A DNA stretch of 50,462 nucleotides from an uncultured SAR86 cluster bacterium (GTDB taxonomy: Bacteria > Pseudomonadota > Gammaproteobacteria > Magnimaribacterales > AG-339-G14). The stretch covers positions 1-50,462 of the forward strand of contig CACBOY010000008.1 in assembly GCA_902540995.1 (NCBI GenBank), written 5' to 3'. Shown in pieces: positions 34,888-45,162 of this stretch. A program made the position numbers and the translations under genes. How positions within the stretch are numbered: position 1 is the first letter of the stretch; each line of letters starts with the position of its first letter. The notes under the pieces are model-generated. The model ran no database searches. It was not told where the DNA came from and was given only the letters and a program-made list of their open reading frames with translations.

Positions 34888-36291
34888 ATGAATAAGTATC
34901 TGCTCCTTTGTTATGGATTTCTTTTAATTTTTGCATCTCTAGCTCAGTCATCTAACGATTTGTGGGGTGAAATCAGAGATAGAATGGCATTTGACCATGC
35001 TTTAGAACAGCCATCTGTTGTATATGAGCTTGAAAAATACAACGACAATCAATATGTCATCAATAGACTTGCAAAAAATGGTCAGCGATATCTTTACTAC
35101 ACAGTAACTGAGTCGATTAAAAGAAACTTGCCTGTAGAACTTGCATTACTTCCCTTCATCGAAAGCCAATTTGATCCTTACGCACAATCTTCTACTGGAG
35201 CATCTGGAATCTGGCAATTTATCCTCAGTACCGCTCGTGAACAGAAACTTAAAAAAAATTGGTGGTACGACGGAAGAAGAGATATTGTCGCCTCAACAGA
35301 TGCAGCATTTAATTATCTAACCAAACTTCATAATAAATATGATGACTGGTTACTTGCAATTGCAGCTTACAATGCAGGTCCCAATAGAATTTTAAAAGAA
35401 ATAAAAAAAAATAAAGTCAAAGGATTACCCACAGATTTTTGGTCATTAAAACTCCCCAGAGAGACAAAAGCTTATGTTCCAAAACTTTTAGCTCTGCTTG
35501 AAGTTATAAAAAGCCCAGAAAAATTTAGTGTTGTTATTCCAAATTTACCAAATAGACCCTATTTTCAATTGGTTACTCTGCCCTCTCAAGTAGATTTAAT
35601 GCAAGTAGCAAATATTTCTGGTTTGAAACTAGAAGTAATTTACGAACTGAATCCTGGCTTTAATCAGTGGGCAACGGATCCAAATGGTCCATTTCATATT
35701 CTTTTACCTGTAGGTATTGCTGATAGGTTTCAAGTCATTCTAGATAATACCGATCCATCTGAATTGGTTCAGTGGGATAAGTATTTAGTTAAAAAAGGAG
35801 ATACGTTAACTTCTATTGCAAAAAAATATCTTATTGATTTTGCGCTGTTGAAAGAAATTAATGGTTTTAAAGACGATACCATCTATGAAAATGAAGAGCT
35901 TATTGTTCCAAGAGGCCCTAGTTGGATTAAAGATTATCTTAATAAACCGGATATTTATTATGTGAAAGCTGGTGATAGTATGTGGTCAATTGCTAAGAAA
36001 TTTAATGTGACCATAAGAGATTTATCAATCTGGAATGATCTAAATCCAGAAAAATTTCTTCTAACAGATACCAAAATACTGATCTACCCAAAATATTTCA
36101 AAGAGATTAAACCAAAGCCTGTTCCAAAAAATGATATCGCCTATCCGGTAAAAAGAGGCGACAGCATCATTAAAATATCTAATAAGTTTGGCATCCCAAA
36201 AGAATGGATATTGAAGTGGAATGATATTCCAGATGAAACCTTAATTTATCCTGGTCAAATAATTGAATTGAAACTATCTGAAATCAATTAA
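34888..36291 (+). CDS. mltD: Membrane-bound lytic murein transglycosylase D with three LysM repeats
   Basis: A 467-residue periplasmic cell-wall enzyme. A signal peptide covers about 1-21. The lytic transglycosylase domain has the catalytic E92 in LPFIESQFDPYAQSS, followed by GASGIWQF and the AYNAGPNRI segment. Three LysM peptidoglycan-binding repeats follow, beginning near YLVKKGDTLTSIAKK, YYVKAGDSMWSIAKK and YPVKRGDSIIKISNK. The signal lacks a clear lipobox cysteine, unlike E. coli MltD, so it may be soluble. Its stop shares TTAA with oppC on the other strand. Confidence 0.93.
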   Translation: MNKYLLLCYGFLLIFASLAQSSNDLWGEIRDRMAFDHALEQPSVVYELEKYNDNQYVINRLAKNGQRYLYYTVTESIKRNLPVELALLPFIESQFDPYAQSSTGASGIWQFILSTAREQKLKKNWWYDGRRDIVASTDAAFNYLTKLHNKYDDWLLAIAAYNAGPNRILKEIKKNKVKGLPTDFWSLKLPRETKAYVPKLLALLEVIKSPEKFSVVIPNLPNRPYFQLVTLPSQVDLMQVANISGLKLEVIYELNPGFNQWATDPNGPFHILLPVGIADRFQVILDNTDPSELVQWDKYLVKKGDTLTSIAKKYLIDFALLKEINGFKDDTIYENEELIVPRGPSWIKDYLNKPDIYYVKAGDSMWSIAKKFNVTIRDLSIWNDLNPEKFLLTDTKILIYPKYFKEIKPKPVPKNDIAYPVKRGDSIIKISNKFGIPKEWILKWNDIPDETLIYPGQIIELKLSEIN

Positions 36292-37133
36292 TTTTCTAAT
36301 TTCTGAGTATCTCTTGGATCTAAAATATCTCTTAGACCATCCCCTAAAAAGTTTAAAGCAAATAAAGTTAAAGAAAATAAAAAAGCTGGAAAAATAAGTA
36401 ACCACCAATACTCTTCCATAGTATTAGCTCCCTCTCTAATTAAGATTCCCCAAGAACTATCAGGTGGTTGAACTCCCAAACCTAAAAAACTTAAAAAAGC
36501 TTCTAAAAGCATAAATTGAGGTACCAGCAAGGTCGAATAAATTATTACCGTACCCAAAACATTTGGAATGATATGTTTAAACAAGATTCTAAAAGAGCTG
36601 GCGCCCATAATTTGTGCAGATATTACAAACTCTTTTTTTCTTAAGCCCAAAACTTGCAAGCGAACAATTCTTGCCATGGAAAGCCAACCAAAGGCTCCAA
36701 TTGAAATAAATAAAAAATAAATGTCTCTGCCAAAAATGACAAGAATGAGAATTATAAAAATAACAAAAGGCAATCCATCTAATATATCCACCAATCTCAT
36801 CATCAATGAGTCTATTTTTCCGCCAAAATAGCCAGATACTGCTCCATAGGTAAGGCCAATAGTTATTGCTACAAAAGTAGCTAAAAAGCCAACTAGTAAA
36901 GATATTCTACTTCCGTAAAGTATTCTTGAAAAAAGATCTCTACCAAGAACATCAGTACCTAAAATGTACTGCAAGGATGGCGCAGAAGCTCCTAGAGATA
37001 AATTCTGCTCGGATACTTCGTAAGGAGAGATAATAGGTGCAATTAGAGCAATACATACTAGAAATAAGGTATACAAAAGGGAAATCAAAAGAATTTTTCT
37101 TTGTTTGATCTCTTGAAATAAATCTAACCACAT
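36288..37133 (-). CDS. oppC: Oligopeptide ABC transporter permease OppC
   Basis: A 281-residue inner-membrane protein with the N-terminal OppC segment (IAPIISPYEV, then LGTDVLGRDLFSRILYGSRISL) and six helices. The cytoplasmic EAA-like loop is near ILGASSFRILFKHIIPN-type residues, here written MGASSFRILFKHIIPN. It pairs with OppB to form the channel. The start directly follows oppB with no gap. This is the last gene of the operon; no ATPase (OppD/OppF) follows, because the next gene is mltD on the other strand. Confidence 0.93.
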   Translation of the reverse strand: MWLDLFQEIKQRKILLISLLYTLFLVCIALIAPIISPYEVSEQNLSLGASAPSLQYILGTDVLGRDLFSRILYGSRISLLVGFLATFVAITIGLTYGAVSGYFGGKIDSLMMRLVDILDGLPFVIFIILILVIFGRDIYFLFISIGAFGWLSMARIVRLQVLGLRKKEFVISAQIMGASSFRILFKHIIPNVLGTVIIYSTLLVPQFMLLEAFLSFLGLGVQPPDSSWGILIREGANTMEEYWWLLIFPAFLFSLTLFALNFLGDGLRDILDPRDTQKLEN

Positions 37134-38066
37134 CTATTCAAGACCGCCTGAATCTCTCAAAGTAGGATTTAAAAAAGAAGCTACAATATCTGAGATCAAC
37201 ACAAAAGTTAAAGTCATAAAAGTAAATAAAATAGAGGTTCCTAAAATCATCGTGTAGTCTCTATTAAAAGCTGCTTGAACGTAAAAACGACCCACTCCAT
37301 TTATTTGGAATATGGTTTCAACTACAAATGAACCCGCAAGTAGTCCGGCAATAGCAGGTCCTAAAAAACTTATAACCGGTAAAATTCCACCTCTTAACGC
37401 ATGAATAATAATAATCCTAATCTCTGAAAGACCCTTTGCTCTTGCAGTTCTAATATAATCTTGGCCGAGAATTTCTAACATCCCTCCTCGAGTAAGTCTC
37501 GCAAAAATTGCAGCATAAGCTGTTCCAAGCGTAATTGTGGGCAGAATTTTATCGCCAGGATTATCGCCCCATCCATAAACGGGTAAAACTTCATACCAAA
37601 TTCCAAAAATTAGAACCAGTACAGGTCCTAAAATTATTGAAGGAATACAAATACCCAGTAATGAGATAGACATTGGTACTATATCTAAAATTTTCCCTGG
37701 ATTCAGAGATGCTACTAAACCAGAGATCACACCTAAAAAGATTGCAAAAAGAATTGAGTAAATTGCTAATTCTATAGTTGTTGGTAATCCTGACATAATA
37801 AGTTCGGTGACTGTTCTACCTGGATATTTAAAAGAAGGTCCAAAATCTCCTTGAATGGCATTAAATAAATAATTGTAGATTTGAACGTGAATTGGTTTAT
37901 CTAAATTGTATGCTTCGTTTAATTTTTCAATTATTTCAGGGGATGCCACCCTTTCTGCATCAAAAGGTCCACCCGGTGCAGCATGTATCATTAAGAAAGT
38001 AATAATGACTACAACTAGTAAAACAGGGATGTAAGTGAATAATCTTTTTAAGATTAATTGAATCAA
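37134..38066 (-). CDS. oppB: Oligopeptide ABC transporter permease OppB
   Basis: A 310-residue membrane protein with the OppB/DppB N-terminal pattern LKRLFTYIPVLLVVVIITFL, APGGPF, and the EAA-like loop RARTAKGLSE-type, here RTARAKGLSEIRIIIIHALR. Six helices are clear. The start is TTG with GGAA upstream; four bases separate it from oppA. It forms the peptide channel with OppC. Confidence 0.93.
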   Translation of the reverse strand: MIQLILKRLFTYIPVLLVVVIITFLMIHAAPGGPFDAERVASPEIIEKLNEAYNLDKPIHVQIYNYLFNAIQGDFGPSFKYPGRTVTELIMSGLPTTIELAIYSILFAIFLGVISGLVASLNPGKILDIVPMSISLLGICIPSIILGPVLVLIFGIWYEVLPVYGWGDNPGDKILPTITLGTAYAAIFARLTRGGMLEILGQDYIRTARAKGLSEIRIIIIHALRGGILPVISFLGPAIAGLLAGSFVVETIFQINGVGRFYVQAAFNRDYTMILGTSILFTFMTLTFVLISDIVASFLNPTLRDSGGLE

Positions 38067-38070
38067 AATA

Positions 38071-39663
38071 TTATTCCAAACTTAGAAATTGATATGGGTT
38101 TGTATCTAAAATATTGTTCTGCCAATTTTTAACCCTTTCACTTAAAAGATAGGTTCTGGTGTAAGTATATAAAGGTATGACTGGCAGTTCATCTATTAGT
38201 ATTTTTTCTGCTTCTTCATATAGTTCATATCTCTGTTTAGTTGAAATTTTTGAGGCAGCATTATTTAAAATCTCATCATAGGCAGAATTACTCCAACCAG
38301 TTTTATTGTTTCCTCTATTTGTAACCATCATATCTAGAAATGTAAAAGGATCAGGATAGTCTCCAATCCAACCGGCTCTAGAAATATCAAATTCTCCTTG
38401 AGTTTCTCTGGCTAAATAAACTTTCCAATCAACATTGGTCAGAACCACATTCAATCCCAAATATTTTTTCCACATTTCTTGAATTGCCTGTGCAATTTTT
38501 TGGTGCCCTTCAGAGGTATTGTAGAGGACCTCAAGAGGTGAGTTATTTACATCATATCCAGACTCTTTGAGAAGTAGTTTTGCCTTGGCTGGATTAAATT
38601 CCAATTTAGTATTTGGGTTATAGCTATTTTCATCTGGAGGTGTGAATGAATAAGATACCTTTTGATTACCTTTTAAAATACTCTTCACAATCAAGTCACG
38701 ATCTATGGATAAAGATAATGCCCTTCTAAAATTAACATCATTCAATGGGTATTTATTTGTATTGATTCTGTAGTAATAAGTTCCGAAATAATTATGTTCT
38801 ATTAATTGATTAGGTCTTTCTTCTCGGTATCTTTTTATTTTTTCAGTAGGGACAGTATTTGCTAAATGAATTCCGCCAGATCTAAATAAACGATCTTGAG
38901 TAAGTTCATTCTCAATCGGGAGAAATTCTATTCCGTTTATTTTATTTGAGTTATTACCCCAATAAAGATCGTTTCTTGATACTTTGAGAGATTTATTTAT
39001 TTCCCAGGAATCTAATTTAAAAGGACCGTTACCAATAAAATTGTTTACTCTGGTCCACTGATTGTTTCTGCTAATCATCCCACCAAATTTTTCGACAGTT
39101 TCAGGATGCACAGGCCAAGTTGAATAATGAGTCAAAATATTCAAGAAATAAGGGGTTGGATTTTCCAGAGTGACCACAAGTTTGTTCTCAAAAGCAGAAA
39201 CTCCTACCTGATTAAAATCTTTTATTTGGCCTTTATGAAAACCTTCAGCATTTTTTACAACATAAAGCATGTCAGCATACTGCGCTCCCAATTCAGGAGA
39301 CAGGATTCTTTTCCATGAATAGACAAAATGCTCAGGTTTTACTATTTCACCATTAGTCCATTTTGCATCTGGATTAAAAGTAAAGGTATAAATCAATCCA
39401 TCCTTACTTATACTCCATTCAGAAGCCACACCTGGAAGAACGCCATTGGTTTTAGGATTAAAGATTACTAATCCTTCTAGAAGCGCCAGTAATATTTTAT
39501 GCTCAGGTACACCTGTGACAATGTGAGGGTCTATTCCTGAAGGTTCTGTTCCATTACCTAAAAGTAAAATTCCTTGTTGTGAAAAAATATCTACCTTTGA
39601 CGCAGTATCATCTTTCCCGGAACAACTTATAAGGAATATAAAAACGACAAAAAAGATGCGCAT
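38071..39663 (-). CDS. oppA: Oligopeptide-binding lipoprotein OppA-like
   Basis: A 530-residue solute-binding protein of SBP family 5 (DppA/OppA type). The lipoprotein signal ends at LISC (Cys14). Family segments include GTEPSGIDPHIVTGVPEH, PLNDVNFRRALSLSIDRDLI and GWIGDYPDPFTFLDMM. It catches peptides in the periplasm and hands them to OppBC; a murein-peptide role is possible. Its ATG overlaps the stop of the TonB-dependent receptor (TAATG), so receptor and binding protein are translationally coupled. Confidence 0.92.
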   Translation of the reverse strand: MRIFFVVFIFLISCSGKDDTASKVDIFSQQGILLLGNGTEPSGIDPHIVTGVPEHKILLALLEGLVIFNPKTNGVLPGVASEWSISKDGLIYTFTFNPDAKWTNGEIVKPEHFVYSWKRILSPELGAQYADMLYVVKNAEGFHKGQIKDFNQVGVSAFENKLVVTLENPTPYFLNILTHYSTWPVHPETVEKFGGMISRNNQWTRVNNFIGNGPFKLDSWEINKSLKVSRNDLYWGNNSNKINGIEFLPIENELTQDRLFRSGGIHLANTVPTEKIKRYREERPNQLIEHNYFGTYYYRINTNKYPLNDVNFRRALSLSIDRDLIVKSILKGNQKVSYSFTPPDENSYNPNTKLEFNPAKAKLLLKESGYDVNNSPLEVLYNTSEGHQKIAQAIQEMWKKYLGLNVVLTNVDWKVYLARETQGEFDISRAGWIGDYPDPFTFLDMMVTNRGNNKTGWSNSAYDEILNNAASKISTKQRYELYEEAEKILIDELPVIPLYTYTRTYLLSERVKNWQNNILDTNPYQFLSLE

Positions 39664-42437
39664 TAATAAATTCTCTTTGAAATATTTAAATACACAAATC
39701 TTCCCAAAGGATCGTAATACGATGGATATGTATTTGCATTACCAGGAACATAATTTATTGATTTTCCATTAAGAGGAGGATTCTTATCAAAAATATTATT
39801 TATTCCAAAAGAAAAATTAATATCATTTACTAAATCTATTGAGAAATTCATATCAAGGTAATAATAGCTGGAAAAATCAATTGGGTTTTGAGTATTAGAA
39901 TCGTCAACTCCATCTATATAACGCATCGTTAAATTAGACGAGGCGTCAAACTGGGAAACTTTATAGATAAAATCCATAGAAAATATATTTTGAATTTGTG
40001 GTGAGGGTAATCCACAAGTATTTTCATATTTCCCTTTACAATCTTCAATTGGTAGTGAAGGTCTAAGCTGAATGTCATTTTTGAGCAAGTATGAAAGAAA
40101 ATTATTAAGTCTAATTTCTCCAAAATCAACATCAAATATTTTTGATATATTAAAATCCAAGCCCGAAATATTTTGACTGGACACATTCAAAAGAGGGGAC
40201 GCTATTTTTCCAGAACCCTCATAAAAAGTTCCGGTAGTTGGATTTCTTTCAATCAAATTACAATAATAAGAAGCTCCAGTTTCAAGACAATTGTCTAATA
40301 TAAAAGACACCTCCGAAGAGCCAATCTTATCTTTTAGAGAAATGGAATAAAAATCGATCTCTAAGTCAATCTTGTCTGAATAAAGAAAACTCAAACTATT
40401 TGTAATAGCTGTTTCAGGTCGTAAATTTAAATTTCCACCAATTAGAGAGTTTATCTGCGTTTCAGTATTTGAAATATTTCCATATAAAGATTCAGTTACG
40501 CCAGTCCTAGCGCATTCTGAGACAGATTTTGATGGGTTAGAGCCTGAACAGGGATCATTGTCTAAGAAAGCTTGATTTACTTTTGTTGGGCTATAAAGAT
40601 CGTTAATATCTGGCATACGAATTGCTTTTTGTTGAGAAAACTTAAGTGTATATTTTTCTTCAAATAGCTGAACTAAACCAATGTCATAAGTCAGTGAGTT
40701 TTCTTCTAAAGAATAATCGGAATATCTAATGCTGAAATTTAAGTTGGTATCAGTGACCAAGGGCAGATAAATCTCAGAAAATAATTCTTTGACTTTTAAA
40801 CTTCCATACAAACTTGAATGTGGATATTGTTGCCCTGCTCCATCAGAAAAATCATCTGCATTTTTCTTTAAATTTAATTCTCTGTACTCAAGACCTAAGG
40901 CCATGTCTAAAGATGGTAATAAGGAATTTTTTGTTGTGAAAGATTTTGAGGTTACAAACCTAAACTGATCTTCTGTTAATTCAGCATTAACTTTTAAGTT
41001 TGTTGAAATATAGTCTAAGGCCTCTTTAGTAACGCCTAAGGCAGCTGAACTCTTCAAATTTCCATCGCTATTTATAAAAATATTCCATGGCTTGCAATCA
41101 TTTCCAGAAATACAGGATGGGTTTGATGGCGTACCTGAAACTTTTAGAGCGTTTATCGCTCTCTGCTTTGAAATATCATTGAGGTAAGTAAAGTCTGCGG
41201 TAGTTCTAGAACTTTGAAGACTTAAATTATAAAACCACTCATTAGTAATTTCACCATCAACGTCAAACACAAACCTATCTGTTGAATGCTTAAAATTCTG
41301 CTGCCTTGGATTTCCTTCAATATTTCTTCTGCTTATATATAAAGGGGCAGAATCCGATGATGTCAATTCATTATCAGAACAAATAGCTGTAAATTGTTGA
41401 GTAGATAAGAAAGGATTATTACATGGGAGATCAACAGATAATCTAAAAACACCAGAATAGTCTAATTGACCAACTGTTTTGTGTGATGACTTGAAATAAT
41501 CAACATTAAAAGTATGCTTTTCAAGATTTTCAAAAGTTAACAGTATTCCCACATCATTTTTTTTATCGGGCCTAAGTAAATGATTCTTCGATGCAAAATT
41601 ATAAAATGTTGGGCCTAAAGCAAAGGTATTATCTTTTACGTGAAATGTTTTTCCAACAGCTTTATTTTCAACAAATTTTCCCTCTGGAGAAGTTGATGAA
41701 GCTCGACATTCAGCATTCCCATTTAATGCGCAAACACTTATATCTCTTTGTGACCAAGTTACTTCATCTACTGACCTATAATTAAAATAAGAGGTTAAAT
41801 AAACATCCTGAAAAATTTCATATCCCAAAGAAAATTGCAGTGTATTCGCATGACCGTCTGAGACAGAATTAGGAGCTAGATCATAATTTTTTCTTTCATA
41901 ATTTGGATCTTCATTTTGGTGGTTATAAAAAGAGTGTTGATATGAAAGATCAATACCAGAAAATTTTCTATTTAATTGAAAATTAATGACGCCGCCTATA
42001 GCGTCTGATCCATAAATAGTTGATTTACCACCGGTAAGAACATCGACCTGTTTTATCAAAGAAAAAGGTATTTGGCTTAAGTCTTGTTCCGCTGTTCCAT
42101 TCATAGGTGTTCCAGGAGAAAGTCTTTTACCATTCATAAGAATTAAAGTCCTAGTTCCGCCTAAACCTCTTAAGCTGACTGAAGCTGTTCCTGTAGCTTT
42201 ATTCGAATGAAAATTAGAATTGCTTGGGTTAATTTGAGGAAGGTAACTAAGGAAATTTTCAATATGAAGAGTTCCGCGCTTTTCAATATCATTTAAATCA
42301 AACGTGCTTATTGGGTTTGCAACCAAAAGTGAAGTTTTTTTTATGACGCTGCCGGTTACATAAACATCCTCAGAAACGTTTGCAATTAAGGTACCAAAAA
42401 AAGTCAAGAATAAAAAAAATGTAAGTGAATGTCTCAT
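39663..42437 (-). CDS. TonB-dependent outer-membrane receptor
   Basis: A 924-residue protein with a signal peptide (about 1-19), an N-terminal plug domain (VYVTGSVIKK, then FLSYLPQINPS, VSLRGLGGTRTLILMNGKR, IKQVDVLTGGKSTIYGSDAIGGVINFQ) and a long beta-barrel ending in an aromatic residue (Tyr). It moves a ligand across the outer membrane using TonB energy. Being first in an operon with oppABC, its ligand is probably a peptide or a peptide-like siderophore; plug similarity is also seen in sugar and vitamin receptors, so this is inference. A perfect -10 TATAAT lies only 11 bases before the ATG. Confidence 0.93.
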   Translation of the reverse strand: MRHSLTFFLFLTFFGTLIANVSEDVYVTGSVIKKTSLLVANPISTFDLNDIEKRGTLHIENFLSYLPQINPSNSNFHSNKATGTASVSLRGLGGTRTLILMNGKRLSPGTPMNGTAEQDLSQIPFSLIKQVDVLTGGKSTIYGSDAIGGVINFQLNRKFSGIDLSYQHSFYNHQNEDPNYERKNYDLAPNSVSDGHANTLQFSLGYEIFQDVYLTSYFNYRSVDEVTWSQRDISVCALNGNAECRASSTSPEGKFVENKAVGKTFHVKDNTFALGPTFYNFASKNHLLRPDKKNDVGILLTFENLEKHTFNVDYFKSSHKTVGQLDYSGVFRLSVDLPCNNPFLSTQQFTAICSDNELTSSDSAPLYISRRNIEGNPRQQNFKHSTDRFVFDVDGEITNEWFYNLSLQSSRTTADFTYLNDISKQRAINALKVSGTPSNPSCISGNDCKPWNIFINSDGNLKSSAALGVTKEALDYISTNLKVNAELTEDQFRFVTSKSFTTKNSLLPSLDMALGLEYRELNLKKNADDFSDGAGQQYPHSSLYGSLKVKELFSEIYLPLVTDTNLNFSIRYSDYSLEENSLTYDIGLVQLFEEKYTLKFSQQKAIRMPDINDLYSPTKVNQAFLDNDPCSGSNPSKSVSECARTGVTESLYGNISNTETQINSLIGGNLNLRPETAITNSLSFLYSDKIDLEIDFYSISLKDKIGSSEVSFILDNCLETGASYYCNLIERNPTTGTFYEGSGKIASPLLNVSSQNISGLDFNISKIFDVDFGEIRLNNFLSYLLKNDIQLRPSLPIEDCKGKYENTCGLPSPQIQNIFSMDFIYKVSQFDASSNLTMRYIDGVDDSNTQNPIDFSSYYYLDMNFSIDLVNDINFSFGINNIFDKNPPLNGKSINYVPGNANTYPSYYDPLGRFVYLNISKRIY

Positions 42438-42448
42438 AGAAAAAAGTG

Positions 42449-42454
42449 ATTATA
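42449..42454 (-). promoter_or_regulatory. -10 box TATAAT of the TonB receptor-opp operon
   Basis: On the minus strand TATAAT lies with 11 bases between it and the receptor start codon at 42437. A transcript from here would have a leader of about five bases and no Shine-Dalgarno sequence. The -35 region is only T-rich. The gene may be read from an almost leaderless messenger. Confidence 0.45.
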
Positions 42455-42497
42455 TTTGATTTAAATAACGATAAAAAATTTTTTTTATTAATTGCAA

Positions 42498-42506
42498 TGT
42501 TAAAAT
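42498..42506 (+). promoter_or_regulatory. Extended -10 of fabI
   Basis: TGTTAAAAT is an extended -10 (TGn plus TAAAAT, five of six) nine bases before the ATG at 42516. The expected leader is very short and lacks a Shine-Dalgarno sequence. It diverges from the receptor promoter across 43 bases. Confidence 0.4.
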
Positions 42507-42515
42507 TATTCTTTA

Positions 42516-43310
42516 ATGTCATTTCTCAAAGATAAAAAAATTCTAATTGTTGGTGTTGCAAATAAATTCTCCATTGCAGCAGGTATAGCCAAGTCGATGT
42601 CCGATCAAGGGGCAGAATTATTTCTGTCTTATCAAAGTGAAAGACTGTTAAAAAAAGTTACTCAAGTAGGTGATCCATTAGGCTGTAAAAACTATTTTGA
42701 ATGCGATGTCAGTGATGATGGCTCTATAGATTTACTCATAAAAGAAATTGAAGATGAATGGGGATATTTAGACGGAATAGTTCATGCTGTTGGATTTGCG
42801 CCAGCAAATGAACTTGATGGTAACTTTGTAGACGTTGCTACTAGAGAGGGATTTAAAATTGCTCATGATATAAGTGTTTTTAGTTTCACCGCCCTTGCAC
42901 AAAAAGCTCAGCATCTAATGAGAAATAGAAATGCCTCGTTATTAACTCTCTCCTATCTTGGAGCACAAAGAACTTTGCCAAACTACAATGTCATGGGGGT
43001 TGCAAAGGCAGCTTTAGAATCTACAACAAGATATCTTGCAAATAGCATGGGTACTGACCAGATTAGAGTAAATGCAATTTCTGCTGGACCAGTAAAAACA
43101 TTAGCTGCTTCTGGAGTAAAAAGCTTTAAGAAAATGCTCTCTTACAATGAATCTAGAGCTCCGCTGAAAAGAAACATCACTTCTGAAGAGGTAGGAAATG
43201 CAGCTGCTTTCCTTTGTTCAGACCTAGCAAGTGGTATTACCGGCGAGATTCTTTATGTTGATGCAGGATTTAACATCACCGCTATGGGTGATTTATCTGA
43301 AGCTAATTGA
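42516..43310 (+). CDS. fabI: Enoyl-[acyl-carrier-protein] reductase FabI
   Basis: A 264-residue SDR-type reductase with the atypical NAD motif [14 protein letters not shown] and the catalytic Y147, Y157 and K164 (E. coli Y146, Y156 and K163). It performs the last step of fatty-acid elongation. Two substitutions near the nucleotide site and the beginning ([14 protein letters not shown]) are normal for FabI. No ribosome site is visible upstream. Its last eight bases overlap the convergent ppiD. Confidence 0.95.
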   Translation: MSFLKDKKILIVGVANKFSIAAGIAKSMSDQGAELFLSYQSERLLKKVTQVGDPLGCKNYFECDVSDDGSIDLLIKEIEDEWGYLDGIVHAVGFAPANELDGNFVDVATREGFKIAHDISVFSFTALAQKAQHLMRNRNASLLTLSYLGAQRTLPNYNVMGVAKAALESTTRYLANSMGTDQIRVNAISAGPVKTLAASGVKSFKKMLSYNESRAPLKRNITSEEVGNAAAFLCSDLASGITGEILYVDAGFNITAMGDLSEAN

Positions 43311-45102
43311 TAAAAGAATTTGACTCTAACTCTTTAAAAAAAGTATCCAAATAAGATCTTGAATTTAAAGATCTTAAAGAATTTTTAGCTGCCTCAATAT
43401 CGTCCTTTTTTGCAAGATTTTTAGAGTTTTTAATTTTTGTTAATCTAACTACATAGATATCTCCATTTTCTTGAGAAGATATAAAAACTGGATTTTCAAG
43501 ATCTACTGTAAATAAGTCGCTTAGTAAATTGTCCGGTAAAAGGCTACTGTCTCTTTTAATCAACGAGTAAGAGTTAAAATCTGATAATTCATTAGCAATT
43601 GCTTTGGCTTCATATTTTTCTAGCTCTTGAAGGATAGTTTCTTTTGCTTGCTCGAGTTGAAGTATTTTTGTAATTTCTGACTGTGCATCGGATTGAGAAA
43701 GCAGAGTTTCTTGCTTTACTTCAGTAATTTCAAATAAAAGAAAATTACCTGCTTCATCTTCATAAGGTCCAAAAAATTCAGGACTTACATCATCTTGATC
43801 AAAAATTTCATCTGTAACGTTAAAAGAAAGAAGTTCTTCTGGAAAATTCTCGTTATCAAATTGCCCAGATTTTTGGACTTTGAGGTTTAAATCAGAAGAA
43901 AGAGCATTCAAAGTAAGACCTAGATAGTTATCTTCAATATTTAAGAGACTTTGGTTAAGAATTTCTTGAGACTTATTAGACAAAATCATTTCTTTAATTT
44001 CAGCATCAGAAAATAAGAATTCATTCTTTTCTGTAACTTTCAAAATATGAACAGACCCTGGCATTTCTATTATTTGAGAAATATCGTTAACAGATAAATT
44101 TTTTATTTCTGATTCAAATTCTTCAGGAAGAATTGTTCCATCGGTGTAACCTAAATCTCCACCATTACTGTTACTACCAAAATCATCAGAATACTCTTCA
44201 ACTAATGACTCAAAAGTCGTAGATTCAGAAAGCTTCTTAAAAATAGTATTAGCTGTATTTAATTTTTCTTTCTTCTCTTCATCAGACGAAAAACTAAGTT
44301 GGATATGACTTACTCTTGTTTGAGAATTCTCTTTGCCCTCCTCTAATAGAGTTCTTTCTTCTAAAATTTCTTGAGTGGAAACCTCTAAAGAATCTTTATA
44401 AATATTTTCATTCAACAAGATATAGTTAACTGCAACTTTTTTCGGCTCTATAAATCTAAACTGATTTTGTTGATAGTAGTTTAAAATCTCTGATTCTGGG
44501 ATTTTTTCCTTTTCAGAAATTTCAATAAGATCCAATTTAAAAAAACTTACAGATCTTTGTTGATTTGTAGCCTGAATGAAATTCAATGCTGAAGAATCTA
44601 AAGAAAATTCAGAACGAGAAATAAAGTCGCTTAAGCTGTTTGCCAAATATTTTGATTTTACAAGCTCTCTATAATCATTAACTGTCAAACCAAGTCTTGC
44701 CATGTATCCTGAAAAAAGTGCTGTATCGAATTCATCATTTGTTTGAAAAGACAGGTCATTTGCAATCAAGCTATTTACATAATCATCGGAAACGTTCATT
44801 TTTAAATCAAGAGCCTTTTGATAGATCAACTCTTTTGAAATTATTGAGTTTCTGGTTACTTCATTAATTATTTCCTCTGATACATCGCTTTCAGAAAATA
44901 AGGTGGAAATTCGACTAAATTCTAAATTGTATTCTCCAAAAGAAATATTTTTGCCATTTATCTTTAATGGCGAATTTGAAGGAGCAGATGGATCAGTTAA
45001 AAATCCACCAAAGGTTGCAACCAAGCCGAAAATCAATACTGCCACAATGATGGATGAGCCAGTTGACGATAAACCTTTCCTTATGTTTTGAAGTGCAGAC
45101 AT
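43303..45102 (-). CDS. ppiD: Periplasmic folding factor PpiD (SurA_N/parvulin)
   Basis: A 599-residue membrane-anchored chaperone. A short cytoplasmic N-terminus ([15 protein letters not shown]) is followed by one helix (about 16-34), an N-terminal SurA-like chaperone domain to about 240, and a parvulin-type domain at about 260-360 (RVSHIQLSF, then SNGGDLGY and GSVHILKV). The C-terminal half is a second helical domain. It helps outer-membrane proteins fold. It lies after hupB, as in E. coli, but is separated from it by a terminator, so it probably has its own promoter or partial read-through. Confidence 0.9.
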   Translation of the reverse strand: MSALQNIRKGLSSTGSSIIVAVLIFGLVATFGGFLTDPSAPSNSPLKINGKNISFGEYNLEFSRISTLFSESDVSEEIINEVTRNSIISKELIYQKALDLKMNVSDDYVNSLIANDLSFQTNDEFDTALFSGYMARLGLTVNDYRELVKSKYLANSLSDFISRSEFSLDSSALNFIQATNQQRSVSFFKLDLIEISEKEKIPESEILNYYQQNQFRFIEPKKVAVNYILLNENIYKDSLEVSTQEILEERTLLEEGKENSQTRVSHIQLSFSSDEEKKEKLNTANTIFKKLSESTTFESLVEEYSDDFGSNSNGGDLGYTDGTILPEEFESEIKNLSVNDISQIIEMPGSVHILKVTEKNEFLFSDAEIKEMILSNKSQEILNQSLLNIEDNYLGLTLNALSSDLNLKVQKSGQFDNENFPEELLSFNVTDEIFDQDDVSPEFFGPYEDEAGNFLLFEITEVKQETLLSQSDAQSEITKILQLEQAKETILQELEKYEAKAIANELSDFNSYSLIKRDSSLLPDNLLSDLFTVDLENPVFISSQENGDIYVVRLTKIKNSKNLAKKDDIEAAKNSLRSLNSRSYLDTFFKELESNSFIN

Positions 45103-45111
45103 TTTGTGATT

Positions 45112-45151
45112 ATAAAATAAAAACGCGCCCTATAAATATAGGACGCGTTTT
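45112..45151 (-). terminator. Intrinsic terminator after hupB
   Basis: On the minus strand an arm of about ten base pairs with one mismatch (AAAACGCG-CCTATA type, core 45124-45147) closes a four-base loop and is followed by TTTTTATTTTA. This is the clearest rho-independent terminator in the window. It ends the hupB transcript 12 bases after the stop and ahead of the ppiD start. Confidence 0.85.
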
Positions 45152-45162
45152 AAAAAATAAGT

